Of a DNA stretch of 64,000 bases, positions 53,825 to 62,468 are shown in pieces. This stretch comes from Agrobacterium cavarae. Its GTDB lineage: Bacteria; Pseudomonadota; Alphaproteobacteria; Rhizobiales; Rhizobiaceae. Position 1 is the stretch's first letter, and each line of letters starts with the position of its first letter. The stretch spans positions 62,001 through 126,000 of the forward strand of contig NZ_SISF01000030.1 of NCBI RefSeq assembly GCF_004310285.1. Reading direction: 5' to 3'. The notes beneath the pieces are model-generated. The model ran no database searches. It saw only the letters and a list, made by a program, of their open reading frames with translations, and was not told where the DNA came from. The translations under genes and the position numbers were made by a program.

Positions 53825-55645
53825 TCATGCCCGCTTCAAATAGACTGAGAAACATGTGCCGCTTTCGCCGGTATCGACCTCGATCCGGCCACCATAATCC
53901 GAGGCGATATCGCTGGAGATGACGAGGCCGAGGCCAAGGCCCCCTTCCTTCGACGTGTTGAAGGGCGAGAAAAGCTGCTCGAGAATCGGCGCAGCGATGC
54001 CGGGTCCGTTATCGCGAACCCTTAGCACAACGTCGTCCTTGTCCTCCTCGACCCGCACGTCGACGCGACCGTCAGTCTTCTCCTCGACGGCTTCAAGCGC
54101 GTTCTGCAGGAGATTGATGACGATCTGCTCCAGGCGGATGCGGCTTCCCATCACCTTGACGCTCTCATCGGGAAGATCGAGATCGAGAATGTCCATGCGA
54201 CCGGAAAAGCGGCTGCGCAACAACACCACCGCCCCTTCCACGACCAGACGAAGGCTGACGGGCTCGGCTGCGGTCCTTCCCTTGCGGGCGAGGATTTTGA
54301 GATCGCTGGTGATGACGCCAATGCGCTCGGTCAGTGCGGCGATATTCTCTAGGTTCTCATCCGCCTCTTCGGCGCGCTTTCGCTTCAAAAGTACACGCGC
54401 ATTGTCGGCATAGGCGCGAATGGTCGCCACGGGCTGATTGATCTCATGCGCGACGCCCGCCGCCACCTGGCCAAGGATCGAGAGCCGGTTTGCCTGGACA
54501 AGATCGTGCTGAACGCTCTGCAGTTCCTTGCCCGTCTGTTCGTGTCGCAGAATTTCGGCCTGAAGCTTGTCGCGCGCCATGGTCAGATCGACGGTGCGCT
54601 CCTGCACGCGGCGCTCCAACTCTGCCCGCGCCCGCTCTGCAGCAGCCTGTGCCTGCTCCGCCTTTAACCGACGCCGAAGCCAGATTGCCGAGAGCGCAAA
54701 GAACGGCATGAGGGCGGCGAGAGCAATGATCCGGCTTTCGCGTATCGCGGCATTGGTCGTTGGCGTCACGGGCTGAAGATAATGCAATGACCATCTGGTC
54801 GTCGGGACGGGAAGTTCGAGACGAAGATAATCTCCTCTCAGCGCTGGCGGGGAGTTCACCTCCACCAGCGCCACATCCGGACCGAGTTTGGATCGCACAG
54901 TCACCGGCAAGGGAGAGAGCGCTTCCTCTCCGAATTGGAGACTAGCGGAAATCATCCGCCGTTTGGCTTCGTCGATCGGCGCCACCGTCTTGAACCGCCA
55001 TTCGGGTATGCTTGTCATCAGCACCACGCCATTGGAATCGACGATATAAACGGGACGCCCGCCGATATTCCAGTCGGTCTCGAGCCGGTTGAATTCCACC
55101 TTGGCAATGACCACCCCGAGCGGCCTTCCATCTGCGCCATCGATCCGCCGCGAAATATAGAGCCCCGGCCGGCGGCTGACATTGCCAAGCGCGTAATGCT
55201 CCGCCATGCCCGTTTCCATGGCTCTGCGAAAATAGTCCCGGAAGGCATAATTGGAGCCGACGAAACTCTCGGGCGTCTGCCAATTGCTGGACGCGATGGT
55301 GACGCCCTTTGCATCCGTCACATAGATGACCGAGGCCTGCGTGCCCTCGATCAGCCCCTCCAGCTTTTCATCCAGACGCTGGACGGCCGCGCCGCCATTC
55401 TCCAATGCTTCGGTGATATCCCTGTCGCGGGAGAGGACGAGTGGCAGGACGCGCGGGCGCTCCAGTGCCACATTCAGCAAAGCCGTTTTCAGCTCGGCGT
55501 CCGTGGTGGAATCGGCAATCAACCGCTTCGTCGCTTGGACGCGCCCGATCTTGTCGGCAGCGACGAAGGCGCCGAAGCCAATGATGACCCACATCAGCGC
55601 AAAGGCCATCCAGCGGAAGCGGCTACTATTTAAGAAAGTGGACAT
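53825..55645 (-). CDS. dctB: C4-dicarboxylate sensor histidine kinase
   Basis: The 606-residue sensor has an N-terminal membrane segment (about 11-30), a large periplasmic sensor domain (about 35-295) with [16 protein letters not shown] and [11 protein letters not shown] that belongs to the dCache/PAS-like dicarboxylate fold, and a second membrane segment (about 305-323). A coiled coil (330-385) follows, then HisKA with His400 in [22 protein letters not shown] and an HATPase with N, G1 and G2 boxes ([17 protein letters not shown]). The ATG at 55645 is chosen because the signal anchor follows it; the frame opens at 55720. Confidence 0.94.
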   Translation of the reverse strand: MSTFLNSSRFRWMAFALMWVIIGFGAFVAADKIGRVQATKRLIADSTTDAELKTALLNVALERPRVLPLVLSRDRDITEALENGGAAVQRLDEKLEGLIEGTQASVIYVTDAKGVTIASSNWQTPESFVGSNYAFRDYFRRAMETGMAEHYALGNVSRRPGLYISRRIDGADGRPLGVVIAKVEFNRLETDWNIGGRPVYIVDSNGVVLMTSIPEWRFKTVAPIDEAKRRMISASLQFGEEALSPLPVTVRSKLGPDVALVEVNSPPALRGDYLRLELPVPTTRWSLHYLQPVTPTTNAAIRESRIIALAALMPFFALSAIWLRRRLKAEQAQAAAERARAELERRVQERTVDLTMARDKLQAEILRHEQTGKELQSVQHDLVQANRLSILGQVAAGVAHEINQPVATIRAYADNARVLLKRKRAEEADENLENIAALTERIGVITSDLKILARKGRTAAEPVSLRLVVEGAVVLLRSRFSGRMDILDLDLPDESVKVMGSRIRLEQIVINLLQNALEAVEEKTDGRVDVRVEEDKDDVVLRVRDNGPGIAAPILEQLFSPFNTSKEGGLGLGLVISSDIASDYGGRIEVDTGESGTCFSVYLKRA

Positions 55646-55672
55646 TGTATTGCTCGAAACCCATCGCCCCAA

Positions 55673-55690
55673 TGTGCGGGAATCCACACA
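55673..55690. promoter_or_regulatory. DctD upstream activator site
   Basis: TGTGCGGGAATCCACACA is a near-perfect palindrome very similar to the known rhizobial DctD site (TGTGCGGAAATCCGCACA). It lies about 107 bp upstream of the -24 box. A partial second copy, TGTT-N10-ACACAC, lies at about 55703-55722. Tandem sites are the rule for dctA. Confidence 0.85.
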
Positions 55691-55795
55691 AAAGACAAGA
55701 GATGTTGAGCGGGAAAACACACTTGTGAAAACGGTTGCTGATTCGACTCAAAATAAAATCCATGTTTTTCAGTCATTTAATTCTCCAAGATCGAA

Positions 55796-55812
55796 CTGGC
55801 ACGCTATTTGCT
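55796..55812 (+). promoter_or_regulatory. Sigma-54 promoter of dctA
   Basis: TGGCAC (55797-55802), GCTAT, TTGC (55808-55811) is a full match to the -24/-12 consensus with GG-N10-GC spacing. It is about 90 bp before the dctA ATG. Confidence 0.92.
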
Positions 55813-55902
55813 CTTGTATTTCCGAACGGCAGAGGGCCGGGCAAAACGCAAAGGCAAACCCGGGAGGCCGTCAGGGCAGGGTTAAGCCGAGGAGGAACTA
55901 CA

Positions 55903-57237
55903 ATGATTGACAGCACAGCCGTGGCCGAAAGCCACGCCAGACTGCCTTTTTACCGGCATCTCTATTTCCAGGTCATCGTCGCCATCGCCGCAGGTATTGC
56001 GCTCGGCCACTTTTACCCCGCTCTCGGCGAACAGCTGAAGCCGCTCGGCGATGGCTTCATCCGCCTGGTCAAGATGATCATCGCACCCGTGATCTTCCTC
56101 ACAGTCGCAACTGGCATTGCCGGCATGAACGACATGAAGAAGGTCGGCCGCGTTGCCGGCAAGGCGATGATCTACTTCATAACCTTCTCCACCCTGGCGC
56201 TCATTGTTGGCATGATCGTTGCCAACGTCGTTCAGCCGGGTGCCGGCATGAACATCGATCCGTCCACGCTGGACGGCAAGGCCGTTGCCACCTATGCCGC
56301 CAAGGCGCATGAGCAGTCCATCACCGGCTTCCTGATGAACATCATCCCGACGACGATCGTCGGCGCTTTCGCAGAAGGCGATATTCTTCAGGTGCTGTTC
56401 TTCTCGGTTCTGTTCGGCATTTCGCTCGGCATCGTCGGAGAGCGTGGCAAGCCTGTCGTCGACTTCATGCATGCCCTGATGTATCCGATCTTCAAGCTGG
56501 TCGCGATCCTGATGAAGGCTGCTCCGATCGGTGCGTTTGGCGCCATGGCCTTCACCATCGGCAAATACGGCATTGCATCGGTCACCAACCTCGCCATGCT
56601 GATTGGCACCTTCTACCTGACGTCGCTGATCTTCGTGCTCGTCATTCTGGGTGCTGTCTGCCGCTATAACGGCTTCTCCATCCTGGCGCTGATCCGCTAC
56701 ATCAAGGAAGAGCTGCTGCTCGTTCTCGGCACATCCTCTTCGGAAGCAGCCCTTCCGGGCCTGATGAGCAAGATGGAAAAGGCTGGCTGCAAGCGCTCCG
56801 TCGTCGGTCTCGTCATTCCGACCGGCTACTCCTTCAACCTCGATGGCACGAACATCTACATGACGCTCGCTGCCCTCTTCATCGCACAGGCAACGGGTAT
56901 CCACCTGTCCTTCGGTGAACAGGTTCTTCTGCTGCTCGTTGCCATGCTGAGCTCCAAGGGTGCTGCAGGCATCACCGGTGCTGGCTTCATCACGCTCGCG
57001 GCCACACTCTCGGTCGTGCCATCCGTGCCGGTTGCCGGCATGGCGCTGATCCTCGGCATCGACCGCTTCATGTCGGAATGCCGCGCGCTGACCAACTTCG
57101 TCGGCAACGCGGTCGCAACCATCGTCGTTGCCCGTTGGGAAGGCGAACTCGACCAGGAACAACTGGCGGCAGTGCTGAGAGGCGACGAGCCCAAAGTCGT
57201 TGACGATCCGACCGCGCTCGGGGTTCCGGCAGAGTAA
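55903..57237 (+). CDS. dctA: C4-dicarboxylate:cation symporter
   Basis: The 444-residue inner-membrane carrier imports succinate, fumarate and malate. It has about eight membrane helices, the serine-rich re-entrant loop [18 protein letters not shown], the NMDGT-like motif [20 protein letters not shown] and the second loop [19 protein letters not shown], all of the DAACS family. GAGGAGG precedes the ATG at 55903. It is divergent from dctBD and driven by a sigma-54 promoter with a DctD site. A terminator follows. Confidence 0.96.
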   Translation: MIDSTAVAESHARLPFYRHLYFQVIVAIAAGIALGHFYPALGEQLKPLGDGFIRLVKMIIAPVIFLTVATGIAGMNDMKKVGRVAGKAMIYFITFSTLALIVGMIVANVVQPGAGMNIDPSTLDGKAVATYAAKAHEQSITGFLMNIIPTTIVGAFAEGDILQVLFFSVLFGISLGIVGERGKPVVDFMHALMYPIFKLVAILMKAAPIGAFGAMAFTIGKYGIASVTNLAMLIGTFYLTSLIFVLVILGAVCRYNGFSILALIRYIKEELLLVLGTSSSEAALPGLMSKMEKAGCKRSVVGLVIPTGYSFNLDGTNIYMTLAALFIAQATGIHLSFGEQVLLLLVAMLSSKGAAGITGAGFITLAATLSVVPSVPVAGMALILGIDRFMSECRALTNFVGNAVATIVVARWEGELDQEQLAAVLRGDEPKVVDDPTALGVPAE

Positions 57238-57264
57238 GAAACGCCCTTAAAAGCAATGCACACA

Positions 57265-57303
57265 GAGGCCCGCTTCGATCATTCGAGGCGGGCCTCTTCT
57301 TTT
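57265..57303 (+). terminator. Rho-independent terminator of dctA
   Basis: GAGGCCCGC (57265-57273) pairs with GCGGGCCTC (57288-57296), with extra TTCGA/TCGA pairing inside the loop, followed by TTCTTTT. It begins 27 bp after the stop. Confidence 0.9.
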
Positions 57304-57355
57304 CCGGCCCCGGCTTGGTAAGGATGAATACCACTCCTCTCCTCAACGGTGCTTG

Positions 57356-57796
57356 ATGATGAAAAACCTGTTTCTGTCCTGGCAAGTCTGGGCTCTTCTT
57401 TCGGCCGCTTTCGCCGCGCTGACCGCCATCTTCGCCAAGATCGGCATCGAAAACGTCAACTCCGATTTCGCCACCTTCATCCGAACCATCGTCATTCTTC
57501 TGGCTGCAGGCTTGATGGTCTACGTTACAGGGAACTGGCAGAGCCCGGCGACGATCACACCGCGCACCTGGCTGTTCCTCGTCCTCTCCGGGCTGGCAAC
57601 CGGTGCATCCTGGATCTGCTATTTCCGTGCCCTGAAGATCGGCGATGCCGCGCGCGTTGCGCCAATCGACAAGCTCAGCGTGGTCTTCGTCGCGGTGTTT
57701 GCGGTTCTCTTTCTGGGCGAACGGCTCTCTCTTCCCAACTGGCTCGGCGTGATCCTAATTGCCTGCGGGGCGGTGCTCGTCGCCTATCGCGGCTAG
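57356..57796 (+). CDS. Half-size EamA/DMT family transporter
   Basis: The 146-residue membrane protein has a single EamA domain with four or five hydrophobic helices (VWALLSAAFAALTAIFAKIG, TFIRTIVILLAAGLMVYV, TWLFLVLSGLATGASWICYFRALKIG, VVFVAVFAVLFLGE, LGVILIACGAVLVAY). Most family members have two copies of this unit in about 300 residues; half-size forms of about 140 residues are known and must dimerise. The start lies at one of two adjacent ATGs (57356, 57359) after a TTG. Ribosome site is weak. The exported metabolite is unknown. Confidence 0.85.
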   Translation: MMKNLFLSWQVWALLSAAFAALTAIFAKIGIENVNSDFATFIRTIVILLAAGLMVYVTGNWQSPATITPRTWLFLVLSGLATGASWICYFRALKIGDAARVAPIDKLSVVFVAVFAVLFLGERLSLPNWLGVILIACGAVLVAYRG

Positions 57797-57887
57797 CTGG
57801 TGTATGTTCCGTCTGCGACGAAGGCCGACATTTCCATTTTGCGAATAAGGCTTTAAGACTTGTCGGCGAATGCGACAGGGAGGTCTT

Positions 57888-59420
57888 ATGCGTTCAGTCC
57901 TTCAAGAACTGGAAAGCCGCCGCGCCGAGGCTCGTCTGGGCGGCGGGCAAAAACGTATCGATACGCAGCACGCCAAAGGCAAGCTGACGGCGCGCGAACG
58001 CCTCGACGTGCTGCTGGATGAAGGCTCCTTCGAAGAATACGACATGTATGTGACCCACCGGGCGGTGGATTTCGGCATGGCGGATCAGAAGGTGGCTGGC
58101 GATGGCGTCGTGACCGGCTGGGGCACGATCAACGGACGGCAGGTCTATGTGTTCAGCCAGGATTTTACCGTGCTTGGCGGCTCCTTGTCGGAAACCCACG
58201 CACAAAAAATCTGCAAGATCATGGATATGGCGGTGCGCGTCGGTGCCCCTGTGATCGGCTTGAACGATTCCGGCGGTGCGCGCATCCAGGAAGGCGTCTC
58301 GTCGCTTGCGGGCTATGCGGAAGTCTTCCGTCGCAACGCGGAAGTCTCCGGCGTGGTGCCGCAGATCTCCGTCATCATGGGACCTTGCGCGGGCGGCGCG
58401 GTCTATTCGCCCGCCATGACCGACTTCATCTTCATGGTGCGCGATACTTCCTATATGTTCGTCACCGGTCCGGACGTTGTGAAGACCGTCACCAATGAGA
58501 TTGTCACCGCCGAGGAGCTGGGTGGCGCCACCACCCACACGAAAAAATCTTCTGTTGCCGATGGCGCCTATGAGAACGACATCGAGGCACTTGAAGCGGT
58601 GCGTGCGCTGTTCGATTTTCTCCCCACCAACAACCGGGAGAAGTCGCCGACGCGACCGTTCCATGACGACCCGGCCCGCCTTGAGGCGAAGCTCGATACC
58701 TTGATCCCGGACAGTTCCAACAAGCCCTATGACATGAAGGAGTTGATCCACGCGATTGCCGACGAAGGCGATTTCTTTGAATTGCAGGAGGCCTTTGCCA
58801 GAAACATCATCACCGGCTTCATCCGCCTTGAAGGCGAGACCGTCGGCGTCGTCGCCAACCAGCCCATGGTGCTGGCCGGATGCCTGGATATCGACAGCTC
58901 CCGCAAGGCGGCAAAGTTCGTCCGCTTCTGCGACGCCTTCAACATTCCGATCCTGACCCTGGTGGATGTGCCGGGCTTCTTGCCGGGTGTCGCGCAGGAA
59001 TATGGCGGCGTCATCAAGCACGGCGCCAAGCTGCTCTTCGCTTATTCCGAAGCAACGGTACCGATGGTGACGCTGATTACCCGCAAGGCCTATGGCGGCG
59101 CCTATGATGTTATGGCGTCGAAACATATCGGCGCCGATATCAACTATGCCTGGCCAACGGCGGAGATTGCCGTGATGGGCGCCAAGGGTGCGGCTGAAAT
59201 TCTCTACCGCTCTGAACTGTCGGACCCCGACAAGATCTCGGAACGGACGCGCGAGTATGAGGAGCGTTTCGCCAATCCCTTCGTCGCTGCCGAACGCGGC
59301 TTCATCGATGAAGTCATCATGCCGCATTCCTCGCGCCGCCGGATTGCCCGCGCCTTTGCGTCCCTGCGCAACAAGCAGGTGACGACGCATTGGAAGAAAC
59401 ACGATACGATTCCATTGTGA
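57888..59420 (+). CDS. pccB: Propionyl-CoA carboxylase, carboxyltransferase (beta) subunit
   Basis: The 510-residue crotonase-fold subunit moves the carboxyl group from biotin to propionyl-CoA. Marks are [29 protein letters not shown], the first oxyanion region [42 protein letters not shown] and the second region [28 protein letters not shown] followed by [20 protein letters not shown] lies before the ATG at 57888. It is followed 11 bp later by pccA. Together they make methylmalonyl-CoA from odd-chain fatty acids and branched amino acids. Confidence 0.94.
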   Translation: MRSVLQELESRRAEARLGGGQKRIDTQHAKGKLTARERLDVLLDEGSFEEYDMYVTHRAVDFGMADQKVAGDGVVTGWGTINGRQVYVFSQDFTVLGGSLSETHAQKICKIMDMAVRVGAPVIGLNDSGGARIQEGVSSLAGYAEVFRRNAEVSGVVPQISVIMGPCAGGAVYSPAMTDFIFMVRDTSYMFVTGPDVVKTVTNEIVTAEELGGATTHTKKSSVADGAYENDIEALEAVRALFDFLPTNNREKSPTRPFHDDPARLEAKLDTLIPDSSNKPYDMKELIHAIADEGDFFELQEAFARNIITGFIRLEGETVGVVANQPMVLAGCLDIDSSRKAAKFVRFCDAFNIPILTLVDVPGFLPGVAQEYGGVIKHGAKLLFAYSEATVPMVTLITRKAYGGAYDVMASKHIGADINYAWPTAEIAVMGAKGAAEILYRSELSDPDKISERTREYEERFANPFVAAERGFIDEVIMPHSSRRRIARAFASLRNKQVTTHWKKHDTIPL

Positions 59421-59431
59421 GGATGAAGCCT

Positions 59432-61435
59432 ATGTTCAAGAAAATCCTCATTGCCAATCGCGGCGAAATCGCCTGCCGCGTCATTCGCACCGCAAAGAAG
59501 ATGGGCATCGCAACGGTCGCGGTGTATTCCGATGCGGATGCCAATGCGCTGCATGTGCGCGAGGCCGACGAAGCGGTGCATATCGGCCCCGCACCCTCCA
59601 ACCAGTCCTATATCGTGATCGACAAGATCCTCGAGGCCATTCGCAAAACGGGTGCTGACGCGGTGCATCCGGGCTATGGCTTTCTCTCTGAGAATCCGGC
59701 TTTCGCGGCGGCTCTGGAAAAGGAAGGCGTTGCCTTCATCGGCCCGCCGGTCAAAGCCATCGAAGCAATGGGAGACAAGATCACCTCCAAGAAACTTGCC
59801 GCCGAGGCAGGTGTCTCCACCGTTCCCGGCCATATGGGGCTGATCGAGACTGCCGATGAGGCTGTCCGCATTGCAGCCGAGATCGGCTACCCGGTGATGA
59901 TCAAGGCATCGGCCGGCGGCGGCGGCAAGGGCATGCGCATTGCCTGGAACGATGCGGAAGCCCGCGAGGGTTTCCAGTCATCACGCAACGAAGCAAAAGC
60001 ATCTTTCGGTGACGATCGGATTTTCATCGAAAAATTCGTCACACAGCCGCGTCACATCGAAATCCAGGTTCTCGGTGATCAGCACGGCAAGGTGCTCTAT
60101 CTCGGCGAGCGGGAATGCTCCATTCAACGCCGAAATCAAAAGGTGATCGAGGAAGCGCCATCTCCGTTTCTGGATGAGGCAACGCGCAAGGCGATGGGCG
60201 AGCAGGCTGTCGCGCTTGCCAAGGCGGTCGGTTATTTCTCCGCTGGCACGGTGGAATTCATCGTCGATGGCGACCGCAACTTCTACTTCCTGGAAATGAA
60301 CACCCGGCTTCAGGTGGAGCACCCCGTCACCGAACTTGTGACCCGCATCGATCTCGTGGAGCAGATGATCCGTGTTGCGGCAGGCGAGAAACTGTCTCTT
60401 TCCCAACCGGACATCAAGCTCAATGGCTGGGCCATCGAGAGCCGCCTTTATGCGGAGGACCCTTATCGCAACTTCCTTCCCTCCATCGGTCGATTGACCC
60501 GCTACCGTCCCCCAGAAGAGGGCCGACAGGAGAATGGCACGATCCTACGCAATGATACCGGCGTCTTTGAGGGCGGCGAAATCTCGATGTATTACGATCC
60601 GATGATCGCCAAGCTCTGTAGTTGGGGCGAGACACGGCTCTCCGCTATCGATGCCATGGGCGAGGCGCTCGATCGATTCGAGGTCGAGGGCATCGGGCAT
60701 AACCTGCCCTTCCTCTCGGCGGTCATGCAGCATCCTCGTTTCCGTTCCGGTAATCTGACCACAGGCTTTATTGCCGAGGAATTTCCAGACGGTTTTTCCG
60801 GAGTGGAGCCCGAGACGCAAGCCGCTGAACGACTGGCGGCGATTGCTGCGGTCATTCACCATCAGGTGCAGAGCCGCGCAGCGCAAATCTCCGGCACCAT
60901 CGGCAACCATCGCCGCATTGTCGGCAAGGACTGGGTGGTTCAACTCGGTAAAACCGAGCACCGGATTTCCCTTGATCTTGAGGGCGATCATATTGTCACT
61001 CAAGTCGAGGGCGGCGAGAGGCTGGCTGTCGAAACGGACTGGCTGCCGGGCCGCAGCCTCGGCATTTTCCGGCTGGGCGATGCGGTTCTGGCGGTAAAGA
61101 TCGATCTTTCGCCATCCGCCATCCGATTGCGTTGGCATGGCATGGACATCGTCGCCCAGGTGCGCAGCCCTCGCGTCGCCGAACTTGCGTGTCTCATGCC
61201 GGAAAAGCTGCCGCCGGACACATCGAAGATGCTGCTTTGCCCCATGCCGGGCGTCATCACCTCGATCTCGGTCGCGGAGGGGGATGAGGTCGAGGCCGGA
61301 CAGGCGCTGGCAACCGTAGAGGCGATGAAGATGGAAAACATTCTTCGCGCAGAGCGCAGGGGCCGCGTTGCCAGGGTTTGCGTGAAGGCTGGTGAAAGTC
61401 TTGCCGTCGATGAGGTGATCCTGCAATTCGATTGA
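59432..61435 (+). CDS. pccA: Propionyl-CoA carboxylase, biotin carboxylase/carrier (alpha) subunit
   Basis: The 667-residue protein has a biotin carboxylase domain (about 1-450) with KILIANRGEIACRVIRTAKKMG, the ATP-grasp glycine loop KASAGGGGKGMRIAW, ERECSIQRRNQKVIEEAPS and FLEMNTRLQVEHPVTE, a linker domain, and a C-terminal biotinyl domain with the acceptor Lys633 in EAMKMEN. GAGG is best spaced for the ATG at 59432; an ATG at 59423 is too close. It forms the holoenzyme with pccB. Confidence 0.94.
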   Translation: MFKKILIANRGEIACRVIRTAKKMGIATVAVYSDADANALHVREADEAVHIGPAPSNQSYIVIDKILEAIRKTGADAVHPGYGFLSENPAFAAALEKEGVAFIGPPVKAIEAMGDKITSKKLAAEAGVSTVPGHMGLIETADEAVRIAAEIGYPVMIKASAGGGGKGMRIAWNDAEAREGFQSSRNEAKASFGDDRIFIEKFVTQPRHIEIQVLGDQHGKVLYLGERECSIQRRNQKVIEEAPSPFLDEATRKAMGEQAVALAKAVGYFSAGTVEFIVDGDRNFYFLEMNTRLQVEHPVTELVTRIDLVEQMIRVAAGEKLSLSQPDIKLNGWAIESRLYAEDPYRNFLPSIGRLTRYRPPEEGRQENGTILRNDTGVFEGGEISMYYDPMIAKLCSWGETRLSAIDAMGEALDRFEVEGIGHNLPFLSAVMQHPRFRSGNLTTGFIAEEFPDGFSGVEPETQAAERLAAIAAVIHHQVQSRAAQISGTIGNHRRIVGKDWVVQLGKTEHRISLDLEGDHIVTQVEGGERLAVETDWLPGRSLGIFRLGDAVLAVKIDLSPSAIRLRWHGMDIVAQVRSPRVAELACLMPEKLPPDTSKMLLCPMPGVITSISVAEGDEVEAGQALATVEAMKMENILRAERRGRVARVCVKAGESLAVDEVILQFD

Positions 61436-61477
61436 CGAGGGTGCCCCCGAGATTCCGCTTCCCTGTCCTGCCTTTTC

Positions 61478-61493
61478 TGGAATAGATATTCCA
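61478..61493. promoter_or_regulatory. IolR operator
   Basis: TGGAATAGATATTCCA is a perfect palindrome that contains GGAA-N6-TTCC, the motif described for IolR in Sinorhizobium meliloti. It is 41 bp before the iolR start, consistent with autoregulation. Confidence 0.75.
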
Positions 61494-61534
61494 ATCCAGG
61501 AGAGACGATTTCATTTTTGGGGGAGTGAAACGAG

Positions 61535-62350
61535 ATGCAGGATCTTGCTGCACCGGCAACGGTGAAGGAGTTTGAGGAGAGACTTGTCGAGGTTGCGCCG
61601 AAACTGCCGAAGAGATTGCGGCAGTGCGCGGATTATGTGGCAGCCAATACCGACCGGATCGCCGTTTCCACTGTCGCGGAGATGGCGGAAGCGGCAGGAG
61701 TCCAGCCTTCCGCCTTCATGCGCTTCTGCCAGATCTTAGGCTTTTCCGGCTTCTCCGAAATGCAGCGACTGTTCAAGGAAAGCTATTCCGGCCGTTGGCC
61801 GGATTACGATACCCGGCTCACCAACTTGCGCGACAAGGGCGAAGACAGTGGTGGACGGCTTCTGGCAGAATTTGTCGAAGCCGGGCGTGCATCGCTGGAA
61901 AACCTGCTGAAAACTGTCGATCAGTCTGCTTTCGAAGCCGCAATCCAGGTGCTGGCCGAAGCGCAGATGATCCATATCGTCGGCTTGCGCCGCTCCTTCC
62001 CGGTCGCAAGCTATCTCGCCTACGCTTTCGAGAAGATGCAAGTGCCCTCCATGCTGCATGCCTCTGTCGGCCAGCTGCAGAGCGCCAATGCAATCCGCCA
62101 GGGCGATGTGGTTCTCGCCATCACCTTTGCGCCCTATTCGGCTGAAACGATGGAGATTGTTTCCTCAAGCCGTGCCCGCAAGATTCCGGTCGTGGCGATC
62201 ACCGATACGGCCGTCAATCCGCTACGACAATTCGATGCCACAGTACTGACCGTGTCAGAGGTCGATTTCGGTGCATTCCGTTCTCTGTCGGCGACCCTCT
62301 GCATCGCGATTGCGCTGGCGGTGGGTGTGGGGACGCACCGACAAAACTGA
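61535..62350 (+). CDS. iolR: RpiR/MurR family regulator of inositol catabolism
   Basis: The 271-residue regulator has an N-terminal HTH-6 domain (LPKRLRQCADYVAANTDRIAVSTVAEMAEAAGVQPSAFMRFCQILGFSGFSEMQRLF) and a C-terminal SIS sugar-phosphate domain (about 115-250: QMIHIVGLRRSFPVASYLAYAF, GDVVLAITFAPYSAETMEI). It lies 118 bp upstream of iolC on the same strand, as in other Rhizobiaceae, and should repress iol genes until an inositol breakdown product binds. Confidence 0.92.
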   Translation: MQDLAAPATVKEFEERLVEVAPKLPKRLRQCADYVAANTDRIAVSTVAEMAEAAGVQPSAFMRFCQILGFSGFSEMQRLFKESYSGRWPDYDTRLTNLRDKGEDSGGRLLAEFVEAGRASLENLLKTVDQSAFEAAIQVLAEAQMIHIVGLRRSFPVASYLAYAFEKMQVPSMLHASVGQLQSANAIRQGDVVLAITFAPYSAETMEIVSSSRARKIPVVAITDTAVNPLRQFDATVLTVSEVDFGAFRSLSATLCIAIALAVGVGTHRQN

Positions 62351-62468
62351 ATATTCGTGTTGAAAACCGAAAAAATAGAATTTATAGTCCAAATATAAAT
62401 GAGGGAGAAAAGTGACGGATACTCAGCTCCGTCCTTTATAGCGCGTGACAGCGCGGAGGAGACAGATC

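Noticed and set aside
57894..59402. A 502-codon minus-strand frame opposite pccB
   Set aside because: It is a shadow of a strongly conserved carboxyltransferase gene.
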